64,000 nucleotides of DNA from an uncultured Candidatus Saccharibacteria bacterium (GCA_903840315.1 CAIMFK010000012.1:80186-144185); one strand, 5' to 3'; counted from the first letter of the stretch, positions 8,180 through 15,812 are shown. Made by a program: numbers and translations. The notes: generated by a model from the letters alone, not told the origin.

Positions 8180-9520
8180 ATGTTTGATATTAAATACGAA
8201 AAAATAAAAAATCAACTAATCGAAGAAGCTACAGAAATTTTGGCTTCTAATTACAAAAATAATATTACCGTGCCCTCGAATATTCTATATCCACACCAAT
8301 GGTTTTGGGATAGTTGTTTTATAGCAATTGGACTTAGACATATTGACATCGAAAAAGCCAAGTCTGAACTCACTAACTTAGTTAAAGGACAATGGAAGAA
8401 CGGCATGATTCCCAATATTGTATTTGGAAATAACAATGGTGGTAGAAAAATTTCCAACATTTGGCGTTCCCAAGTGAGTCCATTTTCACCAGATAATGTA
8501 TTTACGAGCGGAATTACTCAACCTCCTATGCTTGCTGAAGCAGTGTATAAAGTAGGCGAAATGTTAGACAAAAAAGAAAGAAAATTATGGTTTGGTATGA
8601 TGATCAATCATATTATTGACTATCATCAATGGCTTTACTTAGACAGAGATCCACATTCTGAGGGCTTAGTGCTATTACTACATCCATATGAATCTGGCAT
8701 GGATAATTCTCCACCTTGGATGGGTGAGCTTCATAAAAGTTTCACCCCAAAATGGATTAAGTACACAGAGAAATTACACCTTGATTTTATCTATAATTTT
8801 TTCAGACTTGATACCAAATTCGTTAATAAATTCGAACGTATGAGTAATGTTGATGCTATGAGTCTATACAGTCTTCAGATAAATATGAGAAAAAAGCAAT
8901 ACAATACGGAGAAAATTTTAGGACATAACTCTTTTGCAATTGAAGATTTAGCATTTAATTCAGTATTAATTAGAGCTAATGATTATTTGGAAAAAATTTC
9001 AGACTTCATAGACAAAGAAATTCCCAAAAATCTAAAAAATAATATTAAAAAATCAAGAAGCGCCATAGATAATCTATGGGACAATGAAAATGCTGAATAT
9101 TTTTCGCGAAATTTCGAAACTCATAAGTTTATAAAAATATCATCTATCTCGTCTTTGCTCCCTCTATATAGTGGGGCAATAACTCAAGAGAGAGCTAATC
9201 ATTTAGTAAAAACTCTTGAGTCACATGATAAATTCAGTGTACCTTTTCCAATACCTACCGTTCCAGTTAGCTCTGAATGGTTTAGTCCTATGAACTATTG
9301 GCAAGGTCCTACGTGGATAAATATGAATTGGCTTATAATTGAAGGCCTAAAAAATTACGGATTTGACGACCATGCAGATATTTTAATAAAAAAGACGCTG
9401 GAGCTTGTTGAAGCTGGTGGTTTCTCAGAATATTTTGATCCAATCGATGGGCGACCGCTGGGTATTGATAATTTTTCCTGGACTGCGGCCCTAACTATAG
9501 ACCTACTATCTAGTGACTAA
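8180..9520 (+). CDS. Six-hairpin (MGH1/trehalase-like, GH63-type) glycoside hydrolase
   Basis: This 446-residue protein has no signal peptide and an (alpha/alpha)6-barrel pattern. Recognisable pieces are QWFWDSCFIAIG (about 40-51), GMIPNIVF, the Asp-rich GMDNSPPW, NYWQGPTWINMNWLI near the C terminus, and the final GGFSEYFDP and FSWTAAL. These match MGH1-like and trehalase/glucosidase clan members such as mannosylglycerate hydrolase. The substrate is not determinable; an alpha-linked cytoplasmic oligosaccharide is likely. It converges on rmuC with a 4-nt overlap of 3' ends. A TATAAT box (8161..8166) lies 13 nt before the ATG. Confidence 0.75.
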   Translation: MFDIKYEKIKNQLIEEATEILASNYKNNITVPSNILYPHQWFWDSCFIAIGLRHIDIEKAKSELTNLVKGQWKNGMIPNIVFGNNNGGRKISNIWRSQVSPFSPDNVFTSGITQPPMLAEAVYKVGEMLDKKERKLWFGMMINHIIDYHQWLYLDRDPHSEGLVLLLHPYESGMDNSPPWMGELHKSFTPKWIKYTEKLHLDFIYNFFRLDTKFVNKFERMSNVDAMSLYSLQINMRKKQYNTEKILGHNSFAIEDLAFNSVLIRANDYLEKISDFIDKEIPKNLKNNIKKSRSAIDNLWDNENAEYFSRNFETHKFIKISSISSLLPLYSGAITQERANHLVKTLESHDKFSVPFPIPTVPVSSEWFSPMNYWQGPTWINMNWLIIEGLKNYGFDDHADILIKKTLELVEAGGFSEYFDPIDGRPLGIDNFSWTAALTIDLLSSD

Positions 9521-10593
9521 TCTTCTTCTAAACTAGGCTTATCTAGAAAAATTGGATCAACAGATTTTTCACCACCACTGATTTTGACAATATCTTTATC
9601 TATTTTACCAAGCTCATGATGAGCCTTATTGTAGTGATTGACTGTGGTTTTAAGGCTGCCTCCAAGACTTTGCATAAAACCTTCGTAGGCAACTAAATGT
9701 CGACCTAGTTGACCAACTCTTTCCTGTATTTCCTTTGCCTGCTCTTCAATTTCAAGTCCTCTAAGTCCCTGAAGTACTGTTTGAAGATACGCCATAAATG
9801 TTGTTGGACTAACAATAATTACATTTTTCTGCCTAAATGCATATTCGATTAAATCACTAGCATTTGCGCCAGAGCTACCAACTTTATTTATTAATAGATC
9901 GTAGTATATAGCCTCACTTGGAATGAACATAAATGCATAGTCCATAGTGCCTTCGCTAGGTCTAATATATTTCGAAGTCTCATCAATTCTCTTTTTTAGA
10001 TCTGACCTAAACGATGCATTAAATGTACTTTTATTATCTTTATCTTTTTCATCAATTAGTCGATTATAGTTTTCAAGACTGAATTTGCTATCTACAGGTA
10101 GCAATTTGCCTTTATCCAAAACCACAACAGCATCAACGGTTTCACCGTCTTTGAATTTATACTGAAGCTTAAAACCTCCGGGAGGTAAAACATTTTCTAA
10201 AACTGATGATAAGTAATACTCACCTAATACTCCGCGTTGTTTAGGGTTTTGGAGTACATTTTGGAGCGTTTTAAGATCATCCGCAACACCAACTACTCTT
10301 TTATTCGTTTCATCTAATCGGGTGAGTCTTTCGGTAACATCTGCAATTAATTTTGAGCTCTCCGAAAACTGCTTTTGTATTGAACTACTCATTAGTGCAT
10401 GGTTTTTGTCAAATCTCTCAGCTAGCTGAATCTCTAAATTTTCTTTTAATTTAGTTACATTTTCGCTAAGAATGTTTAAATCTTGTTTAAGCATTAAGCT
10501 TGAATCACCGACATTTTGGTTTTTGAGCTTAAATATAATATATAGGGTTAGAAATATACAAAACCCTCCGAGCAATATAACCACAATATTCAT
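9517..10593 (-). CDS. rmuC: RmuC-family DNA recombination protein
   Basis: This 358-residue protein has an N-terminal transmembrane helix (about 3-23), a long coiled coil (about 30-115) and the RmuC nuclease-like domain. The domain carries VDAVVVLDKGKLLPVDSKF, FIPSEAIYYDLL and the VSPTTFMAYLQTV segment. RmuC proteins limit inversions at short repeats in E. coli and have been linked to phage defence; the biochemical role is unclear. TATAAT (605..600 within 10600s) ends 6 nt before the ATG, so the mRNA is probably leaderless. Confidence 0.9.
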   Translation of the reverse strand: MNIVVILLGGFCIFLTLYIIFKLKNQNVGDSSLMLKQDLNILSENVTKLKENLEIQLAERFDKNHALMSSSIQKQFSESSKLIADVTERLTRLDETNKRVVGVADDLKTLQNVLQNPKQRGVLGEYYLSSVLENVLPPGGFKLQYKFKDGETVDAVVVLDKGKLLPVDSKFSLENYNRLIDEKDKDNKSTFNASFRSDLKKRIDETSKYIRPSEGTMDYAFMFIPSEAIYYDLLINKVGSSGANASDLIEYAFRQKNVIIVSPTTFMAYLQTVLQGLRGLEIEEQAKEIQERVGQLGRHLVAYEGFMQSLGGSLKTTVNHYNKAHHELGKIDKDIVKISGGEKSVDPIFLDKPSLEED

Positions 10594-10615
10594 AAGCTAA
10601 TTATACCAGTTAACT

Positions 10616-10644
10616 AAAAAAGACCCGAGCTTTCTGCCCGAGTC
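10616..10644 (-). terminator. Intrinsic terminator of metK
   Basis: On the minus strand a 9-bp stem with two G-U pairs (GACTCGGGC / GCTCGGGTC, loop AGAAA, 10644..10622) is followed by six T. It lies about 45 nt after the metK stop. Read on the plus strand the stem has A-C mismatches, so the minus-strand use is favoured. Confidence 0.8.
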
Positions 10645-10691
10645 TTATTTTTTTTGGGGAAGCCTCACACTTCCTACTTATAGCTTATGCT

Positions 10692-11825
10692 TTAGTCATT
10701 TTTTGTCAATATTTTTGACACTTTTTCCCATGGAAAATCTTTCTTACCAAAATGACCGTTTCTAGCAGTCTCCTTATATATAGGTCTTTTCAAATTGAGA
10801 CTGTCAACAATATTTTTGACCGATGGGGATAGTAGTTGAGCGGCAATCTTATTAAGCTTTTCAATATCTATCTTCTCAGTTCCAAAAGTATTGATTTCAG
10901 ATAGCACCGGATACTTTGCGCCAATGTAGTAAGCAAGACTCACTTCTACTCTATCGGCAAGCTTGTTAGCTACTATATTCTTAGCAATATATCTGGCAGC
11001 ATAGGCACCAGATCTATCCACCTTACTTGGATCTTTACCAGAGAATGCCCCGCCACCGACTCTTGAATACCCTCCATAGCCATCAACAACAATCTTTCTT
11101 CCAGTGAGGCCACAATCTGAGCTTGGTCCAGGAGTATTCCAGACACCAGTACCATTTATGACAATTTTATCGCTAGATATCGTATAGCCATATTTATCCA
11201 GTATCGGATTTATGACCTTATCAGTAATATCTTCTCTAACTTGATTAAGTTTTATATTCTCATCATGAGGAACGGCTATGGTTACGTGCTCAATTCCTAT
11301 TGGGTTATCATTCTCATCATATTTAACAACCACCTGGGCTTTCCCATCTGGTCTTAAATATTTTATGCTGTTATTCTCACGAAATTCGTCAATCAGGGCC
11401 GTTAACTCATGCGCAATCGTGATTGGAAGTGGCATAAATTCTTCAGATTCATTAACTGCGAATCCAAACATCATGCCTTGATCTCCCGCACCGTCATTGT
11501 CTACTCCTACCGCAATCTCGATTGACTGAGTGTGTATATAGTTTTCGATTGGAGATTTATAGCTAAAGCCCCATTCAGGGTGAATATACCCAAGTTCTTT
11601 GATTGTTTGGCTGGCAATCTTTTCAAAATCTACTTTTGCGAATGATGACACCTCTCCTGCGAGAACTATATGATCATTGGCAACAAGAGCCTCAACAGCT
11701 ACTCGACCATTTGGATCTTTAGCTAGTACCGCATCAAGAATCGAATCACTTATCTGATCACAAACCTTATCTGGATGCCCCGAACAAACTGACTCGCTTG
11801 CAAAATATTTTACCTTTTTTGACAT
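10692..11825 (-). CDS. metK: S-adenosylmethionine synthetase
   Basis: This 377-residue enzyme makes S-adenosylmethionine from methionine and ATP. Signatures are the N-terminal ESVCSGHPDKVCDQISD, the hexapeptide region GAGDQGMMFGFA (about 114-125), and the glycine-rich phosphate loop GGGAFSGKDPSKVDRSGAY. It is slightly shorter than the E. coli enzyme (384), with no key motif missing. Transcription and translation start are controlled by the adjacent SAM-I riboswitch: the terminator stem ends 8 nt from the ATG and covers the ribosome binding site. A terminator follows the gene. Confidence 0.96.
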   Translation of the reverse strand: MSKKVKYFASESVCSGHPDKVCDQISDSILDAVLAKDPNGRVAVEALVANDHIVLAGEVSSFAKVDFEKIASQTIKELGYIHPEWGFSYKSPIENYIHTQSIEIAVGVDNDGAGDQGMMFGFAVNESEEFMPLPITIAHELTALIDEFRENNSIKYLRPDGKAQVVVKYDENDNPIGIEHVTIAVPHDENIKLNQVREDITDKVINPILDKYGYTISSDKIVINGTGVWNTPGPSSDCGLTGRKIVVDGYGGYSRVGGGAFSGKDPSKVDRSGAYAARYIAKNIVANKLADRVEVSLAYYIGAKYPVLSEINTFGTEKIDIEKLNKIAAQLLSPSVKNIVDSLNLKRPIYKETARNGHFGKKDFPWEKVSKILTKND

Positions 11826-11860
11826 AAAAAAACCTTTCTGTCCGAATTAGACGAGAAAGG
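11826..11860 (-). terminator. Riboswitch terminator, also covering the metK ribosome binding site
   Basis: The minus strand reads CCTTTCTCGTC, a 7-nt loop, then GACAGAAAGG (11860..11833, one bulged base), followed by TTTTTTT (11832..11826) and directly the metK ATG. The 3' arm AGAAAGG is also the only Shine-Dalgarno-like sequence. One hairpin could therefore stop transcription and block ribosome entry. Confidence 0.8.
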
Positions 11861-11873
11861 AGTCTGCATTTGC

Positions 11874-11982
11874 AAATATCTTCCCCGTCTTCATGGACGG
11901 GCTAGATGGAGCACCAACACTTTATTAAAGCAGGTTGCCGGTAGATCGATGAGCTAGAACTCTCCCTACACTCTATATATTT
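11874..11982 (-). promoter_or_regulatory. SAM-I (S-box) riboswitch aptamer
   Basis: The helices can be drawn from sequence. P1 pairs AAATAT (11982..11977) with ATATTT (11879..11874). P2 is GTAG/CTAC, with a GGA...GAT kink-turn and an inner GAG/CTC hairpin. P3 follows the conserved CCGGCAACC and closes at TTGGTGC. P4 is a perfect CCCGTC/GACGGG, then GAAGAT. The P2 loop CTAG can pair with CTAG between P3 and P4, giving the diagnostic pseudoknot. It sits directly upstream of metK, so high SAM should switch the gene off. Confidence 0.9.
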
Positions 11983-12064
11983 TTAAATTATTAAAGTATT
12001 ACCATTATAGCATAAATAAAATCTATGATAAATCTTAAAATTTAGGTATAATACCATCTGTTAA

Positions 12065-12138
12065 TGGGAATTGGCCAAGCGGTAAGGCACTGGGTTCTGG
12101 TCCCAGGATCGGGGGTTCGAATCCCTCATTCCCAGCCA
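12065..12138 (+). tRNA. tRNA-Gln (anticodon CTG)
   Basis: A full 74-nt cloverleaf is encoded, including CCA. The acceptor stem is TGGGAAT / ATTCCCA (7 bp), with discriminator G. The anticodon stem CTGGG/CCCAG closes the loop TTCTGGT, so the anticodon is CTG, reading CAG. The T arm is GGGGG-TTCGAAT-CCCTC. Its 3' end is repeated at 12758 and 13516, and the following terminator is repeated with the third copy. Confidence 0.93.
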
Positions 12139-12147
12139 CGATTTTTA

Positions 12148-12178
12148 AATACTACGATATTGTTTCGTAGTATTTTTT
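12148..12178 (+). terminator. Terminator of tRNA-Gln
   Basis: A perfect 10-bp stem, AATACTACGA (12148..12157) and TCGTAGTATT (12165..12174), is followed by a T run. The stop codon of the convergent toxin gene lies inside the T run. A near copy occurs at 13549..13580. Confidence 0.85.
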
Positions 12179-12440
12179 ATTTGCGGTAAATATCTTTTCT
12201 ATGCTGCACCAGTAGGATAATTATTTGCTTATCCTCAACATCAAAAAGTACGCGATAATTTCCAATACGATACCTGTACTGTGCATCGGCAGGCCGTGTT
12301 AAAGCCTTAGCTAATGAAAGAGGATCTTCCAAGCTTATAAAATATTCAAATTTTAAACGAAGTCTTTTTCTTATTTGTGGTGTTAATTTTTGGATAGATT
12401 TAACTGCCGTCTTTGTGTAGACAATGGTATAGCTTGCCAT
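12177..12440 (-). CDS. RelE/ParE-family toxin (module 1)
   Basis: This 87-residue protein has a RelE/ParE fold pattern: YTIVYTKTAVKSIQKL at the start, ALTRPADAQYRYRIGNYRVLFDV in the core, and a basic end HRKDIYRK. Such toxins usually cut mRNA on the ribosome (RelE) or poison gyrase (ParE). The RIGNYRV strand and the C-terminal HRK...Y favour the RelE/YoeB side. Its ATG overlaps the antitoxin stop by one base (TAATG). It is a paralogue of the toxin at 12878..13138 although the antitoxins are unrelated. Confidence 0.87.
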   Translation of the reverse strand: MASYTIVYTKTAVKSIQKLTPQIRKRLRLKFEYFISLEDPLSLAKALTRPADAQYRYRIGNYRVLFDVEDKQIIILLVQHRKDIYRK

Positions 12441-12682
12441 TATATGTCTCCAAAAACCTCATCATGACTAAAGTAATCCTTGCTTTCCCGAGCTTCTTTT
12501 ATGAGCTTGAGGTAAGCGGGATCGGAAGCTGCCAATAGGTCTTCGAGCTTATCTAAATCTATGATAGCTTTTTCTTTCTTACCTCTTCGTGTAACTATTA
12601 AAACCTCATCATTCTTAATAGAATCGAGTGAATCAGCTAGATTAGTTCTTAGTTCTGAAACGGTCAATGTCTTGTTGCCCAT
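12440..12682 (-). CDS. Phd/YefM-family antitoxin (module 1)
   Basis: This 80-residue protein has an N-terminal Phd/YefM DNA-binding domain (LTVSELRTNLADSLDSI, VLIVTRRGKKEKAIIDLDKLEDL). A charged C-terminal tail (about 52-80) would wrap and neutralise the toxin. It precedes the toxin in the operon. A ribosome binding site AGAAAGG lies 9 nt before the ATG. The family autorepresses its promoter; the promoter upstream (12744..12716) contains AATTGTAC repeats fitting such an operator. Confidence 0.87.
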   Translation of the reverse strand: MGNKTLTVSELRTNLADSLDSIKNDEVLIVTRRGKKEKAIIDLDKLEDLLAASDPAYLKLIKEARESKDYFSHDEVFGDI

Positions 12683-12715
12683 CCTGTTACCTTTCTGTTA
12701 GTTTATTACGTTTGA

Positions 12716-12744
12716 ATTGTACGTTTTAATTGTACAAATGTCAA
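12716..12744 (-). promoter_or_regulatory. Promoter/operator of toxin-antitoxin module 1
   Basis: Minus strand TTGACA (12744..12739), a 17-bp spacer and TACAAT (12721..12716) make a near-consensus promoter. AATTGTAC occurs twice (12715..12722 and 12728..12735), 13 bp apart, and TTGTACAA (12730..12737) is a palindrome. These are likely binding sites of the antitoxin. Confidence 0.75.
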
Positions 12745-12757
12745 GTAGCTTATGTTA

Positions 12758-12781
12758 GTTTGAATCCCTTATCCCCAGCCA
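12758..12781 (+). repeat. Second copy of the tRNA-Gln 3' end
   Basis: This 24-nt piece matches the T-loop-to-CCA end of tRNA-Gln with three differences. It separates the two toxin-antitoxin modules and is not followed by a terminator copy. An 8-bp inverted repeat (12796..12803 and 12862..12869) lies between it and the second toxin gene; the rest of 12782-12877 shows nothing. Confidence 0.75.
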
Positions 12782-12877
12782 GATGCAGCACAACAGTAGT
12801 AGACCTATATACCTCATAATATTTTATAAACTCTGTAACTATAATCGAATCCTAATTGCCCTCTACTACAGCTACGC

Positions 12878-13138
12878 TTACTTTCTATATATTTCTTTGC
12901 GATGCCCAACCCGGATAACTTGTACAAGAAGTTGTTTGTTGTGAATCTCATAGATCACTCTGTAATCGCCAATACGTTTCCTATATGCCCTTTGCCCTGT
13001 TAGGTGGTCAACGCCTTTGGGATATGGATCATCGCCAAGCAAATAGATCTTTACCAAGATTCTCTCGGCCTGCTTTTTATCGAGATTTCTTAATTGTTTT
13101 TTGACGCTCGACTTGAGCTTTACTTCGTATTTCATCAA
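12878..13138 (-). CDS. RelE/ParE-family toxin (module 2)
   Basis: This 86-residue protein has the pattern YEVKLKSSVKKQLRNLDKKQAERI, then GQRAYRKRIGDYRVIYEI and the basic end HRKEIYRK, matching the module 1 toxin closely in the last 35 residues. Translation could start at Met1 or Met2. The start lies about 60 nt inside the antitoxin gene, an unusually long overlap that may couple or limit toxin synthesis. An mRNA-cleaving RelE-type activity is likely but unproven. Confidence 0.86.
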   Translation of the reverse strand: MMKYEVKLKSSVKKQLRNLDKKQAERILVKIYLLGDDPYPKGVDHLTGQRAYRKRIGDYRVIYEIHNKQLLVQVIRVGHRKEIYRK

Positions 13139-13364
13139 CGTTTAATCCCAAATCCTCAACGAATTTTTCAAACATTACAAATTCGTCCTTACTATTACGA
13201 GCGTCTTGTAGGGCAGTAATATCTGCCATATCTTCAAGATACTCAAGTAGCCTTTCGTTAATAAGGGCAGATAGGCTGCGGTCATCACGCAGTGCATAGT
13301 ATTGAACACTTTTCTTGATTTTAGGATCAAGGTATATTGTCGTCTTTTCATTACTTACTTTCAT
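13077..13364 (-). CDS. Ribbon-helix-helix antitoxin (module 2)
   Basis: This 95-residue protein has an N-terminal ribbon-helix-helix domain (TTIYLDPKIKKSVQYYALRDDRSLSALINERLLEYLEDM, cited as residues 8-46). A helical tail contains the LQDARNSKDEF segment, similar in style to the ARESKDYF tail of antitoxin 1. A TACAAT box ends 6 nt before the ATG, so the mRNA is probably leaderless. Its last 62 nt overlap the toxin gene. Confidence 0.83.
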   Translation of the reverse strand: MKVSNEKTTIYLDPKIKKSVQYYALRDDRSLSALINERLLEYLEDMADITALQDARNSKDEFVMFEKFVEDLGLNVDEIRSKAQVERQKTIKKSR

Positions 13365-13370
13365 ACATAC

Positions 13371-13399
13371 ATTGTACCTTTATGACGTCATAACGTCAA
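13371..13399 (-). promoter_or_regulatory. Promoter/operator of toxin-antitoxin module 2
   Basis: Minus strand TTGACG (13399..13394), a 17-bp spacer and TACAAT (13376..13371). The spacer contains a perfect 14-bp palindrome, TTATGACGTCATAA (13380..13393), the expected kind of site for a ribbon-helix-helix repressor. Transcription would begin at or next to the ATG. Confidence 0.8.
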
Positions 13400-13515
13400 T
13401 AATAATTTTAATTGCAATAATGTCTATTATGGCTCGCTAATACTGATTTCGGCAGAAGTGGATAGTAAGCTAGTAAGAAGCGAGTCCGAAAGACCGGATG
13501 GTAATACTATGGAAG

Positions 13516-13580
13516 GTTCGAGTCCCTCATCCCCAGCCACGATTTGTAAATACTACGACATTGTTCCGTAGTATTTTTTT
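13516..13580 (+). repeat. Third copy of the tRNA-Gln 3' end with its terminator
   Basis: Positions 13516..13539 match the tRNA 3' end (2 differences in 24). The match continues through the spacer and a terminator hairpin (13549..13557 / 13567..13575, then seven T). Upstream, 13440-13515 does not fold into an intact tRNA. This is probably the original downstream junction, displaced by insertion. The 295-bp gap 13365-13659 otherwise holds only the module 2 promoter and the heliorhodopsin -10 box. Confidence 0.78.
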
Positions 13581-13659
13581 ATTTAACTTTAATTTTATTA
13601 AAATGATCTGCTGGACTACGAGGTATATATTAAATTAATGCTTATGATATAATTTTAGT

Positions 13660-14442
13660 ATGAATAAGACTAAAAATACAAGTGACATAGAATATAAAAA
13701 ACTTAGAAAATGGAACATTCGAGCAGGTAGCCTTCACTTCCTTTCGTTAATTGGGGTGGTTTTACTTGCAAATAAATTTTCACTTCCTGTAGTAGCTACC
13801 TACATGACAGGCCCTCCGGGATCGAACCTATCAACTGGGCCGATAACTTTGTTTTCAGTTAGAATGGCATATACGATTGGTCTGTTCTTGGGATTATCGG
13901 CCTTCTTTCACTTTTTGATAGCATCAAAATATGTTTTTCCAAGATACATTGAAGGATTAAAGAATAAACGAAATTATTTCAGATGGGTTGAATATTCTTT
14001 AAGTTCTACGATCATGATATTCGCTATTGCTCAGCTCAATGGCATCAGTAATTACGCTACCCTCCTCGCCATCTGTGGAGTAAATGTTTCAATGATACTT
14101 TTTGGGTGGTTACAAGAAAGATATGCAAAGCCGGGTGATAAGCAGTGGTTACCCTTTATATTTGGTTGTATTGCAGGCATCATTCCCTGGATAATATTCA
14201 CCGTTCAGCTAATTACTCCGATGAACACCTCGAGTACTCGAGCACCAGGATTCGTTTACGGAATAGTAATTTCCCTCTTCCTACTATTTAACTGTTTTGC
14301 GATTGTCCAGTTCTTACAATATCGGGCAAAAGGAAAATGGGCTAACTACCTTCGTGGTGAAAAGGCATACATTATCCTAAGTTTTGTAGCTAAATCTCTT
14401 CTTGCTTGGCAAATCTTTGCAGGCACTCTTGCTGCTAAATAA
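13660..14442 (+). CDS. Heliorhodopsin
   Basis: This 260-residue protein has seven transmembrane segments and no signal peptide. The C-terminal helix SFVAKSLLAWQIFAGTL carries the retinal Schiff-base lysine (Lys245). Helix 3 carries the heliorhodopsin counterion in RWVEYSLSS (Glu111). His26 and His84 correspond to the conserved pocket histidines. This pattern separates it from proton-pumping type I rhodopsins. Heliorhodopsins place their N terminus in the cytoplasm and do not appear to pump ions; proposed roles are light sensing or enzyme control. No carotenoid or retinal synthesis gene lies in the window, so retinal would be imported or made elsewhere. TATAAT (13648..13653) ends 6 nt before the ATG. 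Confidence 0.92.
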   Translation: MNKTKNTSDIEYKKLRKWNIRAGSLHFLSLIGVVLLANKFSLPVVATYMTGPPGSNLSTGPITLFSVRMAYTIGLFLGLSAFFHFLIASKYVFPRYIEGLKNKRNYFRWVEYSLSSTIMIFAIAQLNGISNYATLLAICGVNVSMILFGWLQERYAKPGDKQWLPFIFGCIAGIIPWIIFTVQLITPMNTSSTRAPGFVYGIVISLFLLFNCFAIVQFLQYRAKGKWANYLRGEKAYIILSFVAKSLLAWQIFAGTLAAK

Positions 14443-14461
14443 TACTTCAATAGATCGTTAA

Positions 14462-15709
14462 CTATTCGTTTGTGTACCGTTTAGGTTTAAATATAATCCA
14501 GAATAATAATCCAGATAATCCTATGAGCAGACTAGCAGTAATCACCGTAGCAGATGTATTAATAGTTGCTACGTAGCCGGCTATAATTGCTGGTATAGCC
14601 TGTGCCAAAGCACTGACACTAGTATTGATTCCAAGAGATTCACCCTGGATTTCTTTAGGCGTAACTCGGCTAACAATTGTAGGAAGAAATGCGTTAGATA
14701 GACCTATAAATAGGGCTAAGATCGGAGGGATTACGAATAGCCATTTATGCTGACCGTTCGGTATTAAAAGATATGAAAGTAACGTTATCCCTGCGCCAAA
14801 AAAACTGTACCTAAGAACCTGATAATCTTTGAATCTTTTAGATATTATGCCTATTAATCCGCCCTGTACCAATGCAGTCCATACGCCGAAATAAGCAAAA
14901 TAGTCACCGGTGTTCCCCTGCGTAAAGCCAAATCTTACGGCCAGAAAGATTGCGAAGAAAGTAGTGAAAAATGTGAAGCCAGCATTGAATAGAAATGTAG
15001 ATGGAGTAATGTTCCTAAGACCAGAATTCGTAAAGGCTTTTATAACGTTAGTGAATGACTCTAAAATATGAATCTTAAACTTAGTGGTTTTCTTCTTGAT
15101 AGTTTCTGGCAAGAACTTAATGACAACTAATGCATTTATTGCAGACAGGATAGCTGTGAACCAAAAAGCTGTTGAAGCGCTAAACCAACTAACAACATGA
15201 GGATCAGCTAATTTACCACCAACATAAGGGCCAAAAATAAACCCAAGACCAAATGCTGCACCAACCAGTCCAAAGTTTCGTGCCCTATTTTTCGGATTAC
15301 TTATATCTGATATTACCGCCTGCGCAACGGAAATATTTCCTCCGGTAATACCATCGACTATTCTACTGGCAAACATGAGTGGTATATTTTTAGTAGCAAC
15401 ACCTATTGCAAATAACATATAAGATACCGAAGTTCCTATAATTGAAACTGTAAGCACAATCTTGCGACCATATCTATCTGATAGTTGCCCGAGAATAGGA
15501 GCCGCAAAAAACTGAGCAAGCGGATAAGCAGCGCTCAACCAGCCAAGTAAAATAAAACCATCCGCTATACTCCAGCCAGATGGGGTTATGCGGTATGGGC
15601 TATGCGGTAATACAAGTAAGGGAAAAACAGGTATAAGAATACCTACTCCTAGCATGTCTATGAATATTGTCGAAAATACCGCGAGTAAAGGATTACCTTT
15701 TTTATTCAT
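14462..15709 (-). CDS. MFS transporter, DHA1/TetA-like
   Basis: This 415-residue, 12-helix major facilitator has motif A GQLSDRYGRK after helix 2, the FIDMLGVGILIPVFPLLV first helix and a GLGFIFGPYVGG helix-5 motif, features of DHA1 drug:H+ antiporters including TetA. The substrate cannot be predicted. It converges on the heliorhodopsin gene with 19 nt between stops. TACAAT (15721..15716) ends 6 nt before the ATG, so the mRNA is probably leaderless. Confidence 0.86.
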   Translation of the reverse strand: MNKKGNPLLAVFSTIFIDMLGVGILIPVFPLLVLPHSPYRITPSGWSIADGFILLGWLSAAYPLAQFFAAPILGQLSDRYGRKIVLTVSIIGTSVSYMLFAIGVATKNIPLMFASRIVDGITGGNISVAQAVISDISNPKNRARNFGLVGAAFGLGFIFGPYVGGKLADPHVVSWFSASTAFWFTAILSAINALVVIKFLPETIKKKTTKFKIHILESFTNVIKAFTNSGLRNITPSTFLFNAGFTFFTTFFAIFLAVRFGFTQGNTGDYFAYFGVWTALVQGGLIGIISKRFKDYQVLRYSFFGAGITLLSYLLIPNGQHKWLFVIPPILALFIGLSNAFLPTIVSRVTPKEIQGESLGINTSVSALAQAIPAIIAGYVATINTSATVITASLLIGLSGLLFWIIFKPKRYTNE

Positions 15710-15812
15710 AAACTTATTGTACTTCAGTGAAAGCCTATATTGTAGTTATTTATTAAGTACGTAATATAAAGCTTAACCTTGCGATAAATTTATTATGTAA
15801 TATTATTATTTG

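Larger units (their letters stand above)
12115..13580. mobile_element. Putative tRNA-Gln-bounded toxin-antitoxin island
   Basis: Three copies of the last 24 nt of tRNA-Gln (12115..12138, 12758..12781, 13516..13539) delimit two compartments of about 640 and 760 bp. Each holds one complete type II toxin-antitoxin operon on the minus strand. The third copy also includes a diverged copy of the tRNA terminator, giving an overall repeat of about 65-70 bp at roughly 90% identity. This looks like two successive site-specific insertions at a tRNA 3' end. No integrase or transposase is present, so mobility is inferred from the repeats alone. Confidence 0.55.

Noticed and set aside
12796-12869. A 74-nt tRNA-like fold closed by an 8-bp stem
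   Set aside because: The length is suggestive, but there is no T stem, no D loop GG and no anticodon arm.
13440-13539. A complete second tRNA ending at 13539
   Set aside because: The T arm and 3' acceptor strand are present, but no matching 5' acceptor, D arm or 7-nt anticodon loop can be formed.
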